Positions 1 to 5,763 of a stretch of DNA of 5,763 nucleotides are shown in pieces. The notes below the pieces were generated by a model. The model did not search any database. It was not told the origin of the DNA and saw nothing but the letters and a program-made list of their open reading frames with translations. How positions within the stretch are numbered: position 1 is the first letter of the stretch; the number at the start of each line of letters is the position of its first letter. The DNA comes from an uncultured Mycoplasmatota bacterium (GTDB taxonomy: Bacteria; Bacillota_I; Bacilli_A; RF39; UBA660), in contig CANRVM010000072.1 of NCBI GenBank assembly GCA_947643295.1, positions 1 through 5,763 of the forward strand, given 5' to 3'. The position numbers and the translations under genes are program-made.

Positions 1-245
1 ATTAAATATAATTTATCTCCTATTATCTTTATCAACTTATCCATACTATAGTTATCTTCTTTAAAATACTTAGAAAAACTAGAGCAAATATACCCCGCTT
101 GATATCCAAATAGATTTGATATCTCCTTTAGATAATCTTTCATTTTCTCTTCATTTGCTAATTCTTTTATTTTTTCTTTATACTTGACATCATAGCTTTC
201 ATTTTTAGCTAAAAACTTTTGTAATTTTCTACTATTATATGCCAT
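1..245 (-). CDS. Hypothetical protein, N-terminal 81 codons, runs off the left edge
   Basis: I do not recognise this protein. The frame is open from an ATG at 245 down to the window edge with no stop, giving 81 complete codons. The start is supported by a purine-rich AGAGGGA about five bases upstream, and it begins MAYNSRKLQKFLAKN. The visible part is lysine- and glutamate-rich, probably helical in its first ~45 residues, followed by a less charged stretch (ISNLFGYQAGYICSSFSKYF). No signal peptide or membrane segment is visible, so a cytoplasmic protein is inferred. It begins 16 bases after the stop of the VanXY-TruB fusion gene on the same strand, so it is probably the next gene of the ruvAB-queA-truB operon. 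In many bacteria truB is followed by ribF or rpsO, but this sequence resembles neither. The gene call is fairly secure; the function is unknown. Confidence 0.72.
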   Translation of the reverse strand, partial: MAYNSRKLQKFLAKNESYDVKYKEKIKELANEEKMKDYLKEISNLFGYQAGYICSSFSKYFKEDNYSMDKLIKIIGDKLYL

Positions 246-261
246 AAAAATCCCTCTTTCT

Positions 262-1677
262 TTACTGACTTAGATTATTATACACCATTTTATTTATTTT
301 TAAAGTGTTTTTTTGTTTTTCATAAATGACAAGTAATTGATGCTCTTTATCTTGAAAAATCACTTTATCTTCTATATTTATATCATTTTCAATTCTTACT
401 CCATTTCTTACTTTTTTTAAGATGCCTCCCTCTACTACCACTACTGGAATCTTTGGTAGTGCCTCTTCTATTGATAAAATACGAAAATGATTATTTTGAA
501 TATCCTTTAAAGAATATGCCATTGAAATAGGAAAATTCCCTTGTTTTGTTCTTGTTAAACTACTCATGGTAAAATACTCAGAGCAACTGTCTCCCATATC
601 TCGAATAAGACTTCTGATATAGGTTCCTTTACTAACGAGACAGCGAAATTGAAAATAGTCATCACATTCTTCTAATAAAGTTGTACTTTTAATTGTTACT
701 TCTTTTTTAGGAAGAGCAACGCTTTCATTGTTTCTAGCGTATTCATATAATTTTTTACCATTTACTTTAACAGCAGAATAAATAGGAACTTCTTGAAGAT
801 ATGCCTTTTCATAACTTTTTAATAAAGACTGGTAGTCTATTTTTTTTGCTATCTTTTTTTCTTTTAAGACTTTTCCTGTTTTATCTAACGTATCGGTTAA
901 ATATCCTACTTCTACTCCTGCTTCATATTCTTTTTCATAGGAAGTAAGCAACTCACCAAGTTTAGTAGCATATCCAATTGTTAAAACGAGAACACCACTA
1001 GCCATTGGATCTAGTGTTCCTGTATGACCTATCTTTTTAATTCCTAGTATTTTACTTACTTCGTTCACCACATCTCTAGATGTCATATTAGATTCTTTAT
1101 TTACTACTAAAATTCCATTAAAATTCATTAAATATTCTTCTAAAGTGAGATGATTATCTGAAATGATGGTAGCAGGAACTACTCCTACATACCTTATATG
1201 CCATGGTTCATAGGAATAACCAGTTATCTTTTCTTTCTTCTTCGGATATCGAACAATGAACCCATATTCCTTTAAAACGGGATGTATTTTTTTCCATGTT
1301 TCTTCTTGCAAAAGTAAATCCTTATTTTCTATAATATATTCTTCTTCTTTTTTTAGAACTAAATCAATGGCAAGCCCAGTATGATGTTCACTTGTATAAG
1401 GAGAAGCTACCATCTTTTTGGCATATTCTTCTCCATATTGATTAGAAAACTCGTCCTCGATTTGTTGTTGTTCTAAAACACTTCGGAATCCATCTTCTAT
1501 CCCAATTTCAATTCCTTTTTCAAAAAGAAATCTTTGTAGTTTAAAAAAAGCAGCATAGGCTTCTTTCTCTAATTTTACCTCTTTTCCTAAATAATTTGTT
1601 GTGGTTATCAGATCTAGATGATTAAAATAAGATTCTTTTATTTTATGTTCTTTATTAACTAAAATAACTTTTGACAT
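262..1677 (-). CDS. truB: Fusion protein: VanY/VanXY-like D-Ala-D-Ala peptidase (M15) + TruB tRNA pseudouridine-55 synthase
   Basis: This is a 471-residue two-domain protein, counted from MSKVILVN. Residues ~1-180 carry the M15 zinc peptidase signature: SxHxxGxAxD (SEHHTGLAID, ligands His98 and Asp105) and EPWHIRYVG (catalytic Glu157, ligand His160), as in VanY and VanXY enzymes that trim D-Ala-D-Ala ends. There is no signal peptide or membrane segment, which resembles cytoplasmic VanXY more than anchored VanY. Residues ~184-471 form a full TruB, which makes pseudouridine 55 in the tRNA T-loop. Visible motifs are HTGTLDPMASGVL (catalytic Asp223), KEYEAG, YSAVKVNGKKLYEYAR, SKGTYIRSLIRDMG, and a PUA-like tail. 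TruB alone is usually ~290-310 residues, so neither domain looks truncated. The ATG at 1677 is chosen because an AGTAGGA site lies upstream; extension to 1716 only overlaps queA. It follows queA by seven bases. Domain assignments are confident; joint function is unknown. Confidence 0.93.
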   Translation of the reverse strand: MSKVILVNKEHKIKESYFNHLDLITTTNYLGKEVKLEKEAYAAFFKLQRFLFEKGIEIGIEDGFRSVLEQQQIEDEFSNQYGEEYAKKMVASPYTSEHHTGLAIDLVLKKEEEYIIENKDLLLQEETWKKIHPVLKEYGFIVRYPKKKEKITGYSYEPWHIRYVGVVPATIISDNHLTLEEYLMNFNGILVVNKESNMTSRDVVNEVSKILGIKKIGHTGTLDPMASGVLVLTIGYATKLGELLTSYEKEYEAGVEVGYLTDTLDKTGKVLKEKKIAKKIDYQSLLKSYEKAYLQEVPIYSAVKVNGKKLYEYARNNESVALPKKEVTIKSTTLLEECDDYFQFRCLVSKGTYIRSLIRDMGDSCSEYFTMSSLTRTKQGNFPISMAYSLKDIQNNHFRILSIEEALPKIPVVVVEGGILKKVRNGVRIENDINIEDKVIFQDKEHQLLVIYEKQKNTLKINKMVYNNLSQ

Positions 1678-1681
1678 TTCA

Positions 1682-1696
1682 TTCCTACTTTCTTTT
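1682..1696 (-). repeat. 15-base direct repeat, copy at the 3' end of queA
   Basis: The minus-strand sequence AAAAGAAAGTAGGAA occurs here and again, identically, at 2723-2737. This copy encodes the last residues and stop of QueA (KRK-stop) and supplies the ribosome binding site of the fusion gene. Both copies contain a Shine-Dalgarno-like core, so part of the match is functional convergence, but 15 identical bases go beyond the core. Confidence 0.6.
1683..1689 (-). promoter_or_regulatory. Ribosome binding site that decides the fusion-gene start
   Basis: On the minus strand AGTAGGA lies five bases before the ATG at 1677 and overlaps the queA stop codon TAG (1687-1685), so the two genes are probably translationally coupled. 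It argues against the longer start at 1716, whose extra 13 residues ([13 protein letters not shown]) are antisense to nothing conserved and merely re-read the queA 3' end. A second ATG at 1682 is in another frame and stops after a few codons. Confidence 0.7.
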
Positions 1697-2716
1697 GATA
1701 AACATAGCATCCCCAAAAGAAAAAAAGCGATATTTTTTCTCTACTGCAATTTGATAAGCCTTTAAAATAGCCTCTCTTCCCGCAAGAGCTGATACTAACA
1801 TTACTAAAGTTGACTTTGGCAAGTGAAAGTTTGTAATCAAACAATCTACCCCTTTAAATTCATATCCAGGATAAATAAAAATATTAGTAAATCCACTACA
1901 TTCTCTAAATTCTTTATATTTAGACATAATCGTTTCTAAAACTCTTGTGCTAGTTGTTCCTACACTAATGATTCTACCCCCACTTTTTTTCGTCTCATTT
2001 AGTATTTTTGCAACATCTGCACTCATATGATAATATTCGCTATGCATTTCATGTTCTTCTATTTTTTCTACTTTTACTGGTCGGAATGTTCCTAACCCCA
2101 CATGAAGAGTCACATAACAGATAGAAATGTTCTTTTGTTTTATCTTCTCTAATAACTCTGTTGTAAAGTGAAGCCCTGCTGTTGGGGCTGCTGCTGATCC
2201 TACTTCTTTCGCATAAACGGTTTGATATCTAGATTGATCTTCTAACTTTTCATGTATATAAGGTGGAAGTGGCATGGTTCCTAGTTTATCTAATATTTCA
2301 TATAAGATACCTTCATATTGCAACTGAAAATGACGAATTCCATCTTCTAGTTCTTTTATACATTGTGCTTTTAATAATCCATCTCCAAAAGATACTATAG
2401 TACCTACCTTAATTCTTCTTGCAGGTTTTACTAAACATTCCCAGTCATCACCTTCGATATTTTTTAAAAGTAGTATCTCTATCATAGCTTTTGTCTCTTC
2501 TTTTTCTCCGATTAGTCTTGCGGGTAACACTTTAGTATCATTTAATACTAGAGTATCCCCTTCTTTTAAATAATCTAGAATATCACTAAAATATTTGTGT
2601 TCTATTTCTTTCGTTTCGTTGTCTAGTACAAGAAGTCTTGAGGCATCTCTTTTTTCTAATGGAGTTTGCGCAATCAACTCTTCTGGCAGTTCATAATCAA
2701 AGTCTTCTACTTTCAC
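1685..2716 (-). CDS. queA: S-adenosylmethionine:tRNA ribosyltransferase-isomerase QueA
   Basis: QueA transfers and isomerises the ribosyl moiety of S-adenosylmethionine onto 7-aminomethyl-7-deazaguanine at position 34 of GUN-anticodon tRNAs, yielding epoxyqueuosine; it is cytoplasmic. The 343-residue product has the usual family length and the expected conserved blocks in order: [17 protein letters not shown] with [13 protein letters not shown] (1-31), [13 protein letters not shown] (56-68), [14 protein letters not shown] (92-105), [10 protein letters not shown] (145-154), [15 protein letters not shown] (171-185), [11 protein letters not shown] (204-214), MHSEYYH (224-230), [10 protein letters not shown] (252-261) and [19 protein letters not shown] (295-313). 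The start is a GTG at 2716, preceded by AAGTAGGA at good spacing and giving the typical family N-terminus. It lies 49 bases after ruvB. In many Firmicutes tgt follows queA, but here the VanXY-TruB fusion does, so Tgt must be encoded elsewhere if queuosine is made de novo. Assignment is very secure. Confidence 0.97.
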   Translation of the reverse strand: MKVEDFDYELPEELIAQTPLEKRDASRLLVLDNETKEIEHKYFSDILDYLKEGDTLVLNDTKVLPARLIGEKEETKAMIEILLLKNIEGDDWECLVKPARRIKVGTIVSFGDGLLKAQCIKELEDGIRHFQLQYEGILYEILDKLGTMPLPPYIHEKLEDQSRYQTVYAKEVGSAAAPTAGLHFTTELLEKIKQKNISICYVTLHVGLGTFRPVKVEKIEEHEMHSEYYHMSADVAKILNETKKSGGRIISVGTTSTRVLETIMSKYKEFRECSGFTNIFIYPGYEFKGVDCLITNFHLPKSTLVMLVSALAGREAILKAYQIAVEKKYRFFSFGDAMFIKRK

Positions 2717-2722
2717 AATAAT

Positions 2723-2737
2723 TTCCTACTTTCTTTT
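2723..2737 (-). repeat. 15-base direct repeat, copy upstream of queA
   Basis: This is the second identical copy of AAAAGAAAGTAGGAA (minus strand), 1041 bases from the copy at 1682-1696. It lies in the ruvB-queA spacer and supplies the Shine-Dalgarno site for the GTG start of queA. Together the two copies bracket the queA coding region almost exactly. Confidence 0.6.
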
Positions 2738-2765
2738 TTATATCGTCTTTTGAAAACCAATCTAG

Positions 2766-3782
2766 TTAGCTTTCTTTAAATACACTTTCTTGGTAACTTA
2801 TCTTTAAAGCTTCATAAGCTCTTTCTGTTACTACTCTACCACGTGATGTCCTTTTGATAAATCCGTTTTGTAAAAGATATGGTTCACAGACATCTTCTAT
2901 TGTTGTCACTTCTTCTCCGATTGCGCTTGCAATAGCCTCTACTCCAACAGGACCTCCATTAAACTTATGAATAATGGTAAGAAGAAGTTGTCTATCAACA
3001 TCATCTAATCCATTGTCATCTACTTTAAGACGACCTAAAGCTTTTTTTGTGATTTCTTTATTGATAATACCATTTCCTTCTACACATGCAAAATCTCTAA
3101 CTCTTTTTAGTAGACGATTGGCAATTCTTGGAGTTCCTCTACTTCTTTTTGCAAGTTCTAAGGCTGCCTCTTCTTCAATTTCTACTTCTAATACTCTAGC
3201 GGATCTTTTGATAATTCTTGTTAACTCTTCATCCGTATAAAATTGTAACTTAGCAATAATACCAAAACGATCTCTTAAAGGAGAAGTTAAATCTCCTGCT
3301 CTTGTTGTGGCACCAACTAGTGTAAAGGGTGGTAAATCAATTTTAATACTTCGACTGCTTCCTTCTCCACCGATAATAATATCTAAAGTAAAATCCTCCA
3401 TCGCTGGATATAATATTTCTTCAATAAATTTAGGCATTCTATGAATTTCATCAATAAATAAAACATCTCCTGCCTCTAGTGTAGATAACACCGCTGCCAA
3501 ATCTCCTGACTTTTCAATACTAGGTCCACTTGCTGTTTTGATAGAAGTTCCCATTTCATTGGCTATAATAAAAGCTAATGTTGTTTTTCCAAGTCCAGGA
3601 GGTCCATATAATAAGACATGGTCTAGAGCTTCCTGTCTCATTTTAGCTGCTTCAATAAACACTTTAATGTTTTCTTTTACATCCGTCTGTCCAATATATT
3701 CATCAATCACCTCTGGTCGAATAGAATTATCTAGGACACCATCATCTTTTACATCTACATTTCTAACGATACTTTCTTCCAC
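2766..3782 (-). CDS. ruvB: Holliday junction branch migration helicase subunit RuvB
   Basis: RuvB is the AAA+ hexameric ATPase that, loaded by RuvA, drives branch migration of Holliday junctions in recombinational repair. The 338-residue product is full length. Visible features are a short acidic N-terminus ending in the conserved [13 protein letters not shown] (20-32), Walker [10 protein letters not shown] (60-68), Walker B LFIDEIH (108-114), sensor I GATT (157-160), the arginine-finger region SPLRDRFG (167-174), sensor [17 protein letters not shown] (216-230), and the C-terminal winged-helix domain with [20 protein letters not shown] (294-313) followed by RGR. The start is a GTG at 3782 with an ideal GGAGGT five bases upstream; that site lies against the ruvA stop codon, 12 bases away, so translation of the pair is probably coupled. 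The stop is TAA. Assignment is very secure. Confidence 0.98.
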   Translation of the reverse strand: MEESIVRNVDVKDDGVLDNSIRPEVIDEYIGQTDVKENIKVFIEAAKMRQEALDHVLLYGPPGLGKTTLAFIIANEMGTSIKTASGPSIEKSGDLAAVLSTLEAGDVLFIDEIHRMPKFIEEILYPAMEDFTLDIIIGGEGSSRSIKIDLPPFTLVGATTRAGDLTSPLRDRFGIIAKLQFYTDEELTRIIKRSARVLEVEIEEEAALELAKRSRGTPRIANRLLKRVRDFACVEGNGIINKEITKKALGRLKVDDNGLDDVDRQLLLTIIHKFNGGPVGVEAIASAIGEEVTTIEDVCEPYLLQNGFIKRTSRGRVVTERAYEALKISYQESVFKES

Positions 3783-3794
3783 AAACTACCTCCA

Positions 3795-4352
3795 TTACTT
3801 TAATAATAGTTGAAGTGCTTCTTTAATTTGAGCTTCGATTGGTAAGGATAAGTCGACTTGTTTTACAACACCTACTATCTCTTTTTCTTTATATCCTAAT
3901 CCTTTTAATACCTCTTTTAATTCCTCACTATTACTATTTTCACTTATATTATTGTCCGTCATATTTAATTTTCCTTTTAAATCAAGAATCATTTGTCTTG
4001 CAACTTTATCCCCAATTTTAGGAAACTTTTTCAAATATAAAATATTTTCTCTTTCAATCGCATCCATCACTGCACTTGGAGTTGAAGCTGCAAAAATGGG
4101 AAGTGCCATTTTACAGCCTAACCCTTTTACACTGATTAACTTTAAAAATAAATCTTTTTCTTCTTTATTCTTAAACCCAAAAAGAGTATTTTCATCTTCT
4201 TTTATCTGTTGATAAAGATAAACCTTATATTCGACTCCTTCTTGATAAAAGTAAGGATTCGAAACATAAACTAAGTAACCAATATTATTATTTTCTACAG
4301 TAATCGAATTACTAGAGATATCCATTACTTTACCTATTATATAGTCATACAT
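3795..4352 (-). CDS. ruvA: Holliday junction branch migration protein RuvA
   Basis: RuvA binds four-way DNA junctions as a tetramer and positions two RuvB rings for branch migration. The product is 185 residues, slightly shorter than the usual ~190-205. Three domains can be seen: the N-terminal OB fold (MYDYIIGKVMDI through about residue 62, including the YLYQQIKEDENTLFGF block), the tandem helix-hairpin-helix region (ISVKGLGCKMAL at 73-84; FPKIGDKVARQMILDLKGKL at 110-129), and the mobile RuvB-binding domain III (SEELKEVLKGLGY to the end), joined by a polar linker rich in Asn and Ser (131-142). The second hairpin has KIG where most homologues have GIG, a mild deviation. The ATG at 4352 has GGAGTGA seven bases upstream. 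It is the first gene of the ruvAB-queA-truB run, with a candidate promoter at 4372-4400. Confidence 0.96.
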   Translation of the reverse strand: MYDYIIGKVMDISSNSITVENNNIGYLVYVSNPYFYQEGVEYKVYLYQQIKEDENTLFGFKNKEEKDLFLKLISVKGLGCKMALPIFAASTPSAVMDAIERENILYLKKFPKIGDKVARQMILDLKGKLNMTDNNISENSNSEELKEVLKGLGYKEKEIVGVVKQVDLSLPIEAQIKEALQLLLK

Positions 4353-4371
4353 TTTACATCACTCCATGAAT

Positions 4372-4400
4372 ATTTTATCATCAACTAAGGTATTTGTATA
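4372..4400 (-). promoter_or_regulatory. Candidate extended -10 promoter for the ruvA operon
   Basis: On the minus strand, TATACA (4400-4395, four of six matches to TTGACA) is separated by 17 bases from TAAAAT (4377-4372, five of six matches to TATAAT). A TG lies one base before the -10 hexamer, which is the extended -10 arrangement. The predicted transcript would start about 12-15 bases before the ruvA Shine-Dalgarno site, leaving a very short leader. No other convincing promoter is visible in the 127-base gap. Confidence 0.45.
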
Positions 4401-4435
4401 CTATTTTGAACAAAGTTTTGATATGGGTTAATTGA

Positions 4436-4464
4436 AAAAGAAAAAGAACTAGCAAAAGTCCTTT
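4436..4464 (-). terminator. Weak intrinsic terminator after the TasA-like gene
   Basis: Reading the minus strand, AAAGGAC (4464-4458) can pair with GTTCTTT (4449-4443), six Watson-Crick pairs plus one G-U, around an eight-base loop. The run continues into TTCTTTTTC, a T-rich tail. The stem is short and has only two G-C pairs, so termination may be partial and allow read-through into ruvA. It starts 16 bases past the stop codon of the upstream gene. Confidence 0.45.
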
Positions 4465-4479
4465 CCTATCATTTTCTAT

Positions 4480-5148
4480 TTATACTGTCTCATCTTGTGT
4501 ACTTAGATTTACACTATCTACAATAATTTTACCATGGTAGTGTTTTCCTAATACTTCATTACCAGCATTTTCATCAATCCATATTTTAATAGTATAGTCT
4601 TTATAGTTATTTGGTGCGATAGTTGAAAGTTCCACTACATAGTCAGAAGAAGATTTGGAATCTAAAAGAAAGGGAACACCGCCATTGATACTAACTTTTA
4701 TTTTCGATTTATCTAATAAATTAGAAGCACAACCATCTTCACTGATTATTTCCATATCATCCACTATCCTAATTTTATATTGGGCATTCAAGTTACCTGT
4801 ATTGGATATCTTAAAAGAATACCCTTCTGTTTCTAAACCATTTACATCAGGTGTTGGATAAGCCCCATTTAAATTAAGAGTATTGGCAGTATCTTGTGAA
4901 AAATCAATCTTTAAAATTCCAACAGTAATAGAATTATAATTCTCTCCTTTTTGTATTGATGTAAAAATAGCAAAAGAAGAAGATAATATGACAATCACTA
5001 CTAAAAAAATAGATAAAATACTATGTTTTAATTCTCTTGAAACAGCTTTCGAAAGAGCTACTTGAACACCTTCTAAATTTTTTTCTTCTTTTTCTGGTTC
5101 TTTTTCTACTTGAATTTTTCTTTTTAATCGAATAGATTTACGACTCAT
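4480..5148 (-). CDS. TasA/camelysin-like exported protein with SipW-type signal peptide
   Basis: This 222-residue protein appears to belong to the TasA/CalY (camelysin, M73-like) group of surface or biofilm-fibre proteins. After a charged N-terminal region (1-42, rich in Lys, Arg and Glu) there is one hydrophobic segment (~44-64) ending SSSFAIFTS, which resembles the AYFTD-like end of signal peptides processed by SipW signal peptidase, with probable cleavage after Ala60. The next stretch, NSITVGILKIDFS (72-84), matches the family pattern of a small beta-sandwich start. SNTGNLNAQYKIRI (115-128) and IWIDENAGNEVLGKHYHGKI (189-208) are typical later motifs. One cysteine (Cys140) is present. The unusual point is the 42-residue charged extension before the hydrophobic core, which would also fit a retained single-pass anchor with a cytoplasmic tail. 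The ATG at 5148 has only weak upstream purines (AAGGT, AAGTGA). No SipW gene is in the window. Family membership is probable; role is unproven. Confidence 0.75.
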   Translation of the reverse strand: MSRKSIRLKRKIQVEKEPEKEEKNLEGVQVALSKAVSRELKHSILSIFLVVIVILSSSFAIFTSIQKGENYNSITVGILKIDFSQDTANTLNLNGAYPTPDVNGLETEGYSFKISNTGNLNAQYKIRIVDDMEIISEDGCASNLLDKSKIKVSINGGVPFLLDSKSSSDYVVELSTIAPNNYKDYTIKIWIDENAGNEVLGKHYHGKIIVDSVNLSTQDETV

Positions 5149-5182
5149 AAAATATCACTTACCTTATCATCATATTAAGATA

Positions 5183-5211
5183 ATTATAACAAAGGATCAA
5201 TCAGATGTCTA
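5183..5211 (-). promoter_or_regulatory. Promoter for the TasA-like gene
   Basis: On the minus strand TAGACA (5211-5206, five of six) is followed after 17 bases by a perfect TATAAT (5188-5183). A TG one base before the -10 gives the extended form TGTTATAAT. The expected start site is near 5176, leaving a leader of roughly 28 bases before the ATG at 5148. Confidence 0.8.
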
Positions 5212-5216
5212 TTCAC

Positions 5217-5226
5217 AATAGCTATT
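5217..5226. promoter_or_regulatory. 10-base perfect palindrome between divergent promoters
   Basis: AATAGCTATT reads the same on both strands and lies between the two divergent -35 hexamers (5206-5211 and 5239-5244). The position would suit a shared operator, but ten bases in AT-rich DNA is short and may be chance. Confidence 0.25.
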
Positions 5227-5238
5227 TTTTTCATTATA

Positions 5239-5267
5239 TTGACAAATCTTATTTTTATTGTTAAATT
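5239..5267 (+). promoter_or_regulatory. Promoter for the plus-strand gene at 5291
   Basis: A perfect TTGACA (5239-5244) is followed after 17 bases by TAAATT (5262-5267, four of six), with TG one base before it (extended -10). Transcription would begin near 5274, only a few bases before the ribosome binding site AAAGGGAGA (5276-5284), so the leader is very short. Confidence 0.75.
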
Positions 5268-5290
5268 ATCATTTTAAAGGGAGAAAACAA

Positions 5291-5763
5291 ATGAAAAATA
5301 TAGATAAAATGATAACCATGCTTGAATTTTTAAAGATGGCAAATATCGAAATGGAAGATCACCAAGTAAAACTATCTGATTGGTCTAAATCATCTAACCT
5401 TCTCCAATTGGAAATAGAATCTCTTTTTCATGAAGAAGAGATGGATTATGAAGAACAAAAAATTTCATTTCAATTAGTGAAAGGTAAAAATAAGGTGCTA
5501 ATAAGAGAAGAGAGAAAAGTTCACACTGATTTTCAAGAAGTGGATGAGGAAAATGATTTTAGTGCTCACCTAGTAGAAGATGAACAGAAAGTGGTAGAAT
5601 TTACCGTTTGCCAAGATAAACTAACCGTGATAACTGCTACTGTTTCTCAATGTACTTCAGAAGATGTCTTTGGAAATCAAACATGGCCAATCACTAATTT
5701 TCAAACAATAAAAGATTTTTATCATCCTGCTAACTTAACTGGTCCTAAGGATTGCCCTAATAT
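5291..5763 (+). CDS. Hypothetical protein, N-terminal 157 codons, runs off the right edge
   Basis: I do not recognise this protein. The frame is open from the ATG at 5291 to the window edge with no stop (157 complete codons). It is preceded by AAAGGGAGA at about seven bases and by a good promoter, so it is a real gene and the only plus-strand one here. The N-terminus MKNIDKMITMLEFLK looks like an amphipathic helix, not a signal peptide. The next ~80 residues are very acidic (for example FHEEEMDYEEQ at 46-56 and EVDEENDF at 83-90), with alternating hydrophobic stretches suggesting beta strands (ISFQLV, VVEFTV, LTVITATV). Three cysteines (107, 121, 155) lie in the second half. It is transcribed divergently from the TasA-like gene. 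A cytoplasmic location is inferred; no function can be assigned. Confidence 0.8.
   Translation, partial: MKNIDKMITMLEFLKMANIEMEDHQVKLSDWSKSSNLLQLEIESLFHEEEMDYEEQKISFQLVKGKNKVLIREERKVHTDFQEVDEENDFSAHLVEDEQKVVEFTVCQDKLTVITATVSQCTSEDVFGNQTWPITNFQTIKDFYHPANLTGPKDCPN

Noticed and set aside
262..1677. Vancomycin-resistance cassette
   Set aside because: Only an M15 peptidase domain is present; no VanR/VanS regulators, alternative ligase or racemase gene is visible, and the domain is attached to TruB.
1678..1716. Longer start for the fusion gene (13 extra residues, [13 protein letters not shown])
   Set aside because: It overlaps the 3' end of queA in another frame, and the AGTAGGA ribosome binding site points to the ATG at 1677.
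1659..1844. A 61-codon minus-strand frame overlapping the end of queA
   Set aside because: It lies inside queA in another frame, has no family resemblance, and its upstream region has no convincing ribosome binding site.
2974..4212. Several plus-strand open frames of 60-91 codons opposite ruvB and ruvA
   Set aside because: They are antisense shadows of highly conserved genes, with no supporting motifs or start signals.
4655..4861. A 68-codon plus-strand frame opposite the TasA-like gene
   Set aside because: It is antisense to a coherent coding sequence and shows nothing recognisable.
1..5763. Mycoplasma-type code (TGA read as tryptophan)
   Set aside because: The tryptophan codons located in the genes are TGG, and all proteins end at sensible family lengths with TAA or TAG.
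1..5763. tRNA, rRNA, CRISPR array or insertion sequence
   Set aside because: No cloverleaf, spaced repeat array, transposase or terminal inverted repeats were seen; the window is nearly filled by coding sequence.

Overview
This window is AT-rich (roughly 30% G+C by eye) and has strong purine-rich ribosome binding sites, TTGACA/TATAAT-type promoters and a Firmicutes-like ruvA-ruvB-queA gene order. That suggests a low-GC Bacillota, probably in or near Bacilli, Erysipelotrichia or RF39-type lineages; the exact lineage is inference. The six tryptophan codons I located are all TGG and I saw no in-frame TGA, so the standard bacterial code fits better than the Mycoplasma code.

Layout. Nearly everything is on the minus strand and reads from high to low coordinates. 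At 5291-5763 a plus-strand gene of unknown function runs off the right edge. A divergent promoter region (5149-5290) separates it from a minus-strand gene for a membrane-targeted protein of the TasA/camelysin (SipW-dependent) type (4480-5148). After a weak terminator and a candidate extended -10 promoter comes a tight operon: ruvA (3795-4352), ruvB (2766-3782), queA (1685-2716), a fused gene (262-1677), and a gene of unknown function that runs off the left edge (1-245). Gaps inside this operon are 12, 49, 7 and 16 bases, so co-transcription is likely.

Functions. RuvA and RuvB form the Holliday-junction branch-migration motor. QueA performs the penultimate steps of queuosine synthesis on tRNA. 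The next gene is the most unusual in the window. Its N-terminal ~185 residues form a complete VanY/VanXY-type (M15) D-Ala-D-Ala peptidase domain without a signal peptide. Its C-terminal ~288 residues form a complete TruB tRNA pseudouridine-55 synthase. It sits where many Firmicutes carry tgt, so the tRNA-modification theme of the operon is kept, but a peptidoglycan-precursor peptidase has been joined to it. No RNA genes, insertion sequences or CRISPR arrays were seen. No stretch over 300 bases lacks a gene.
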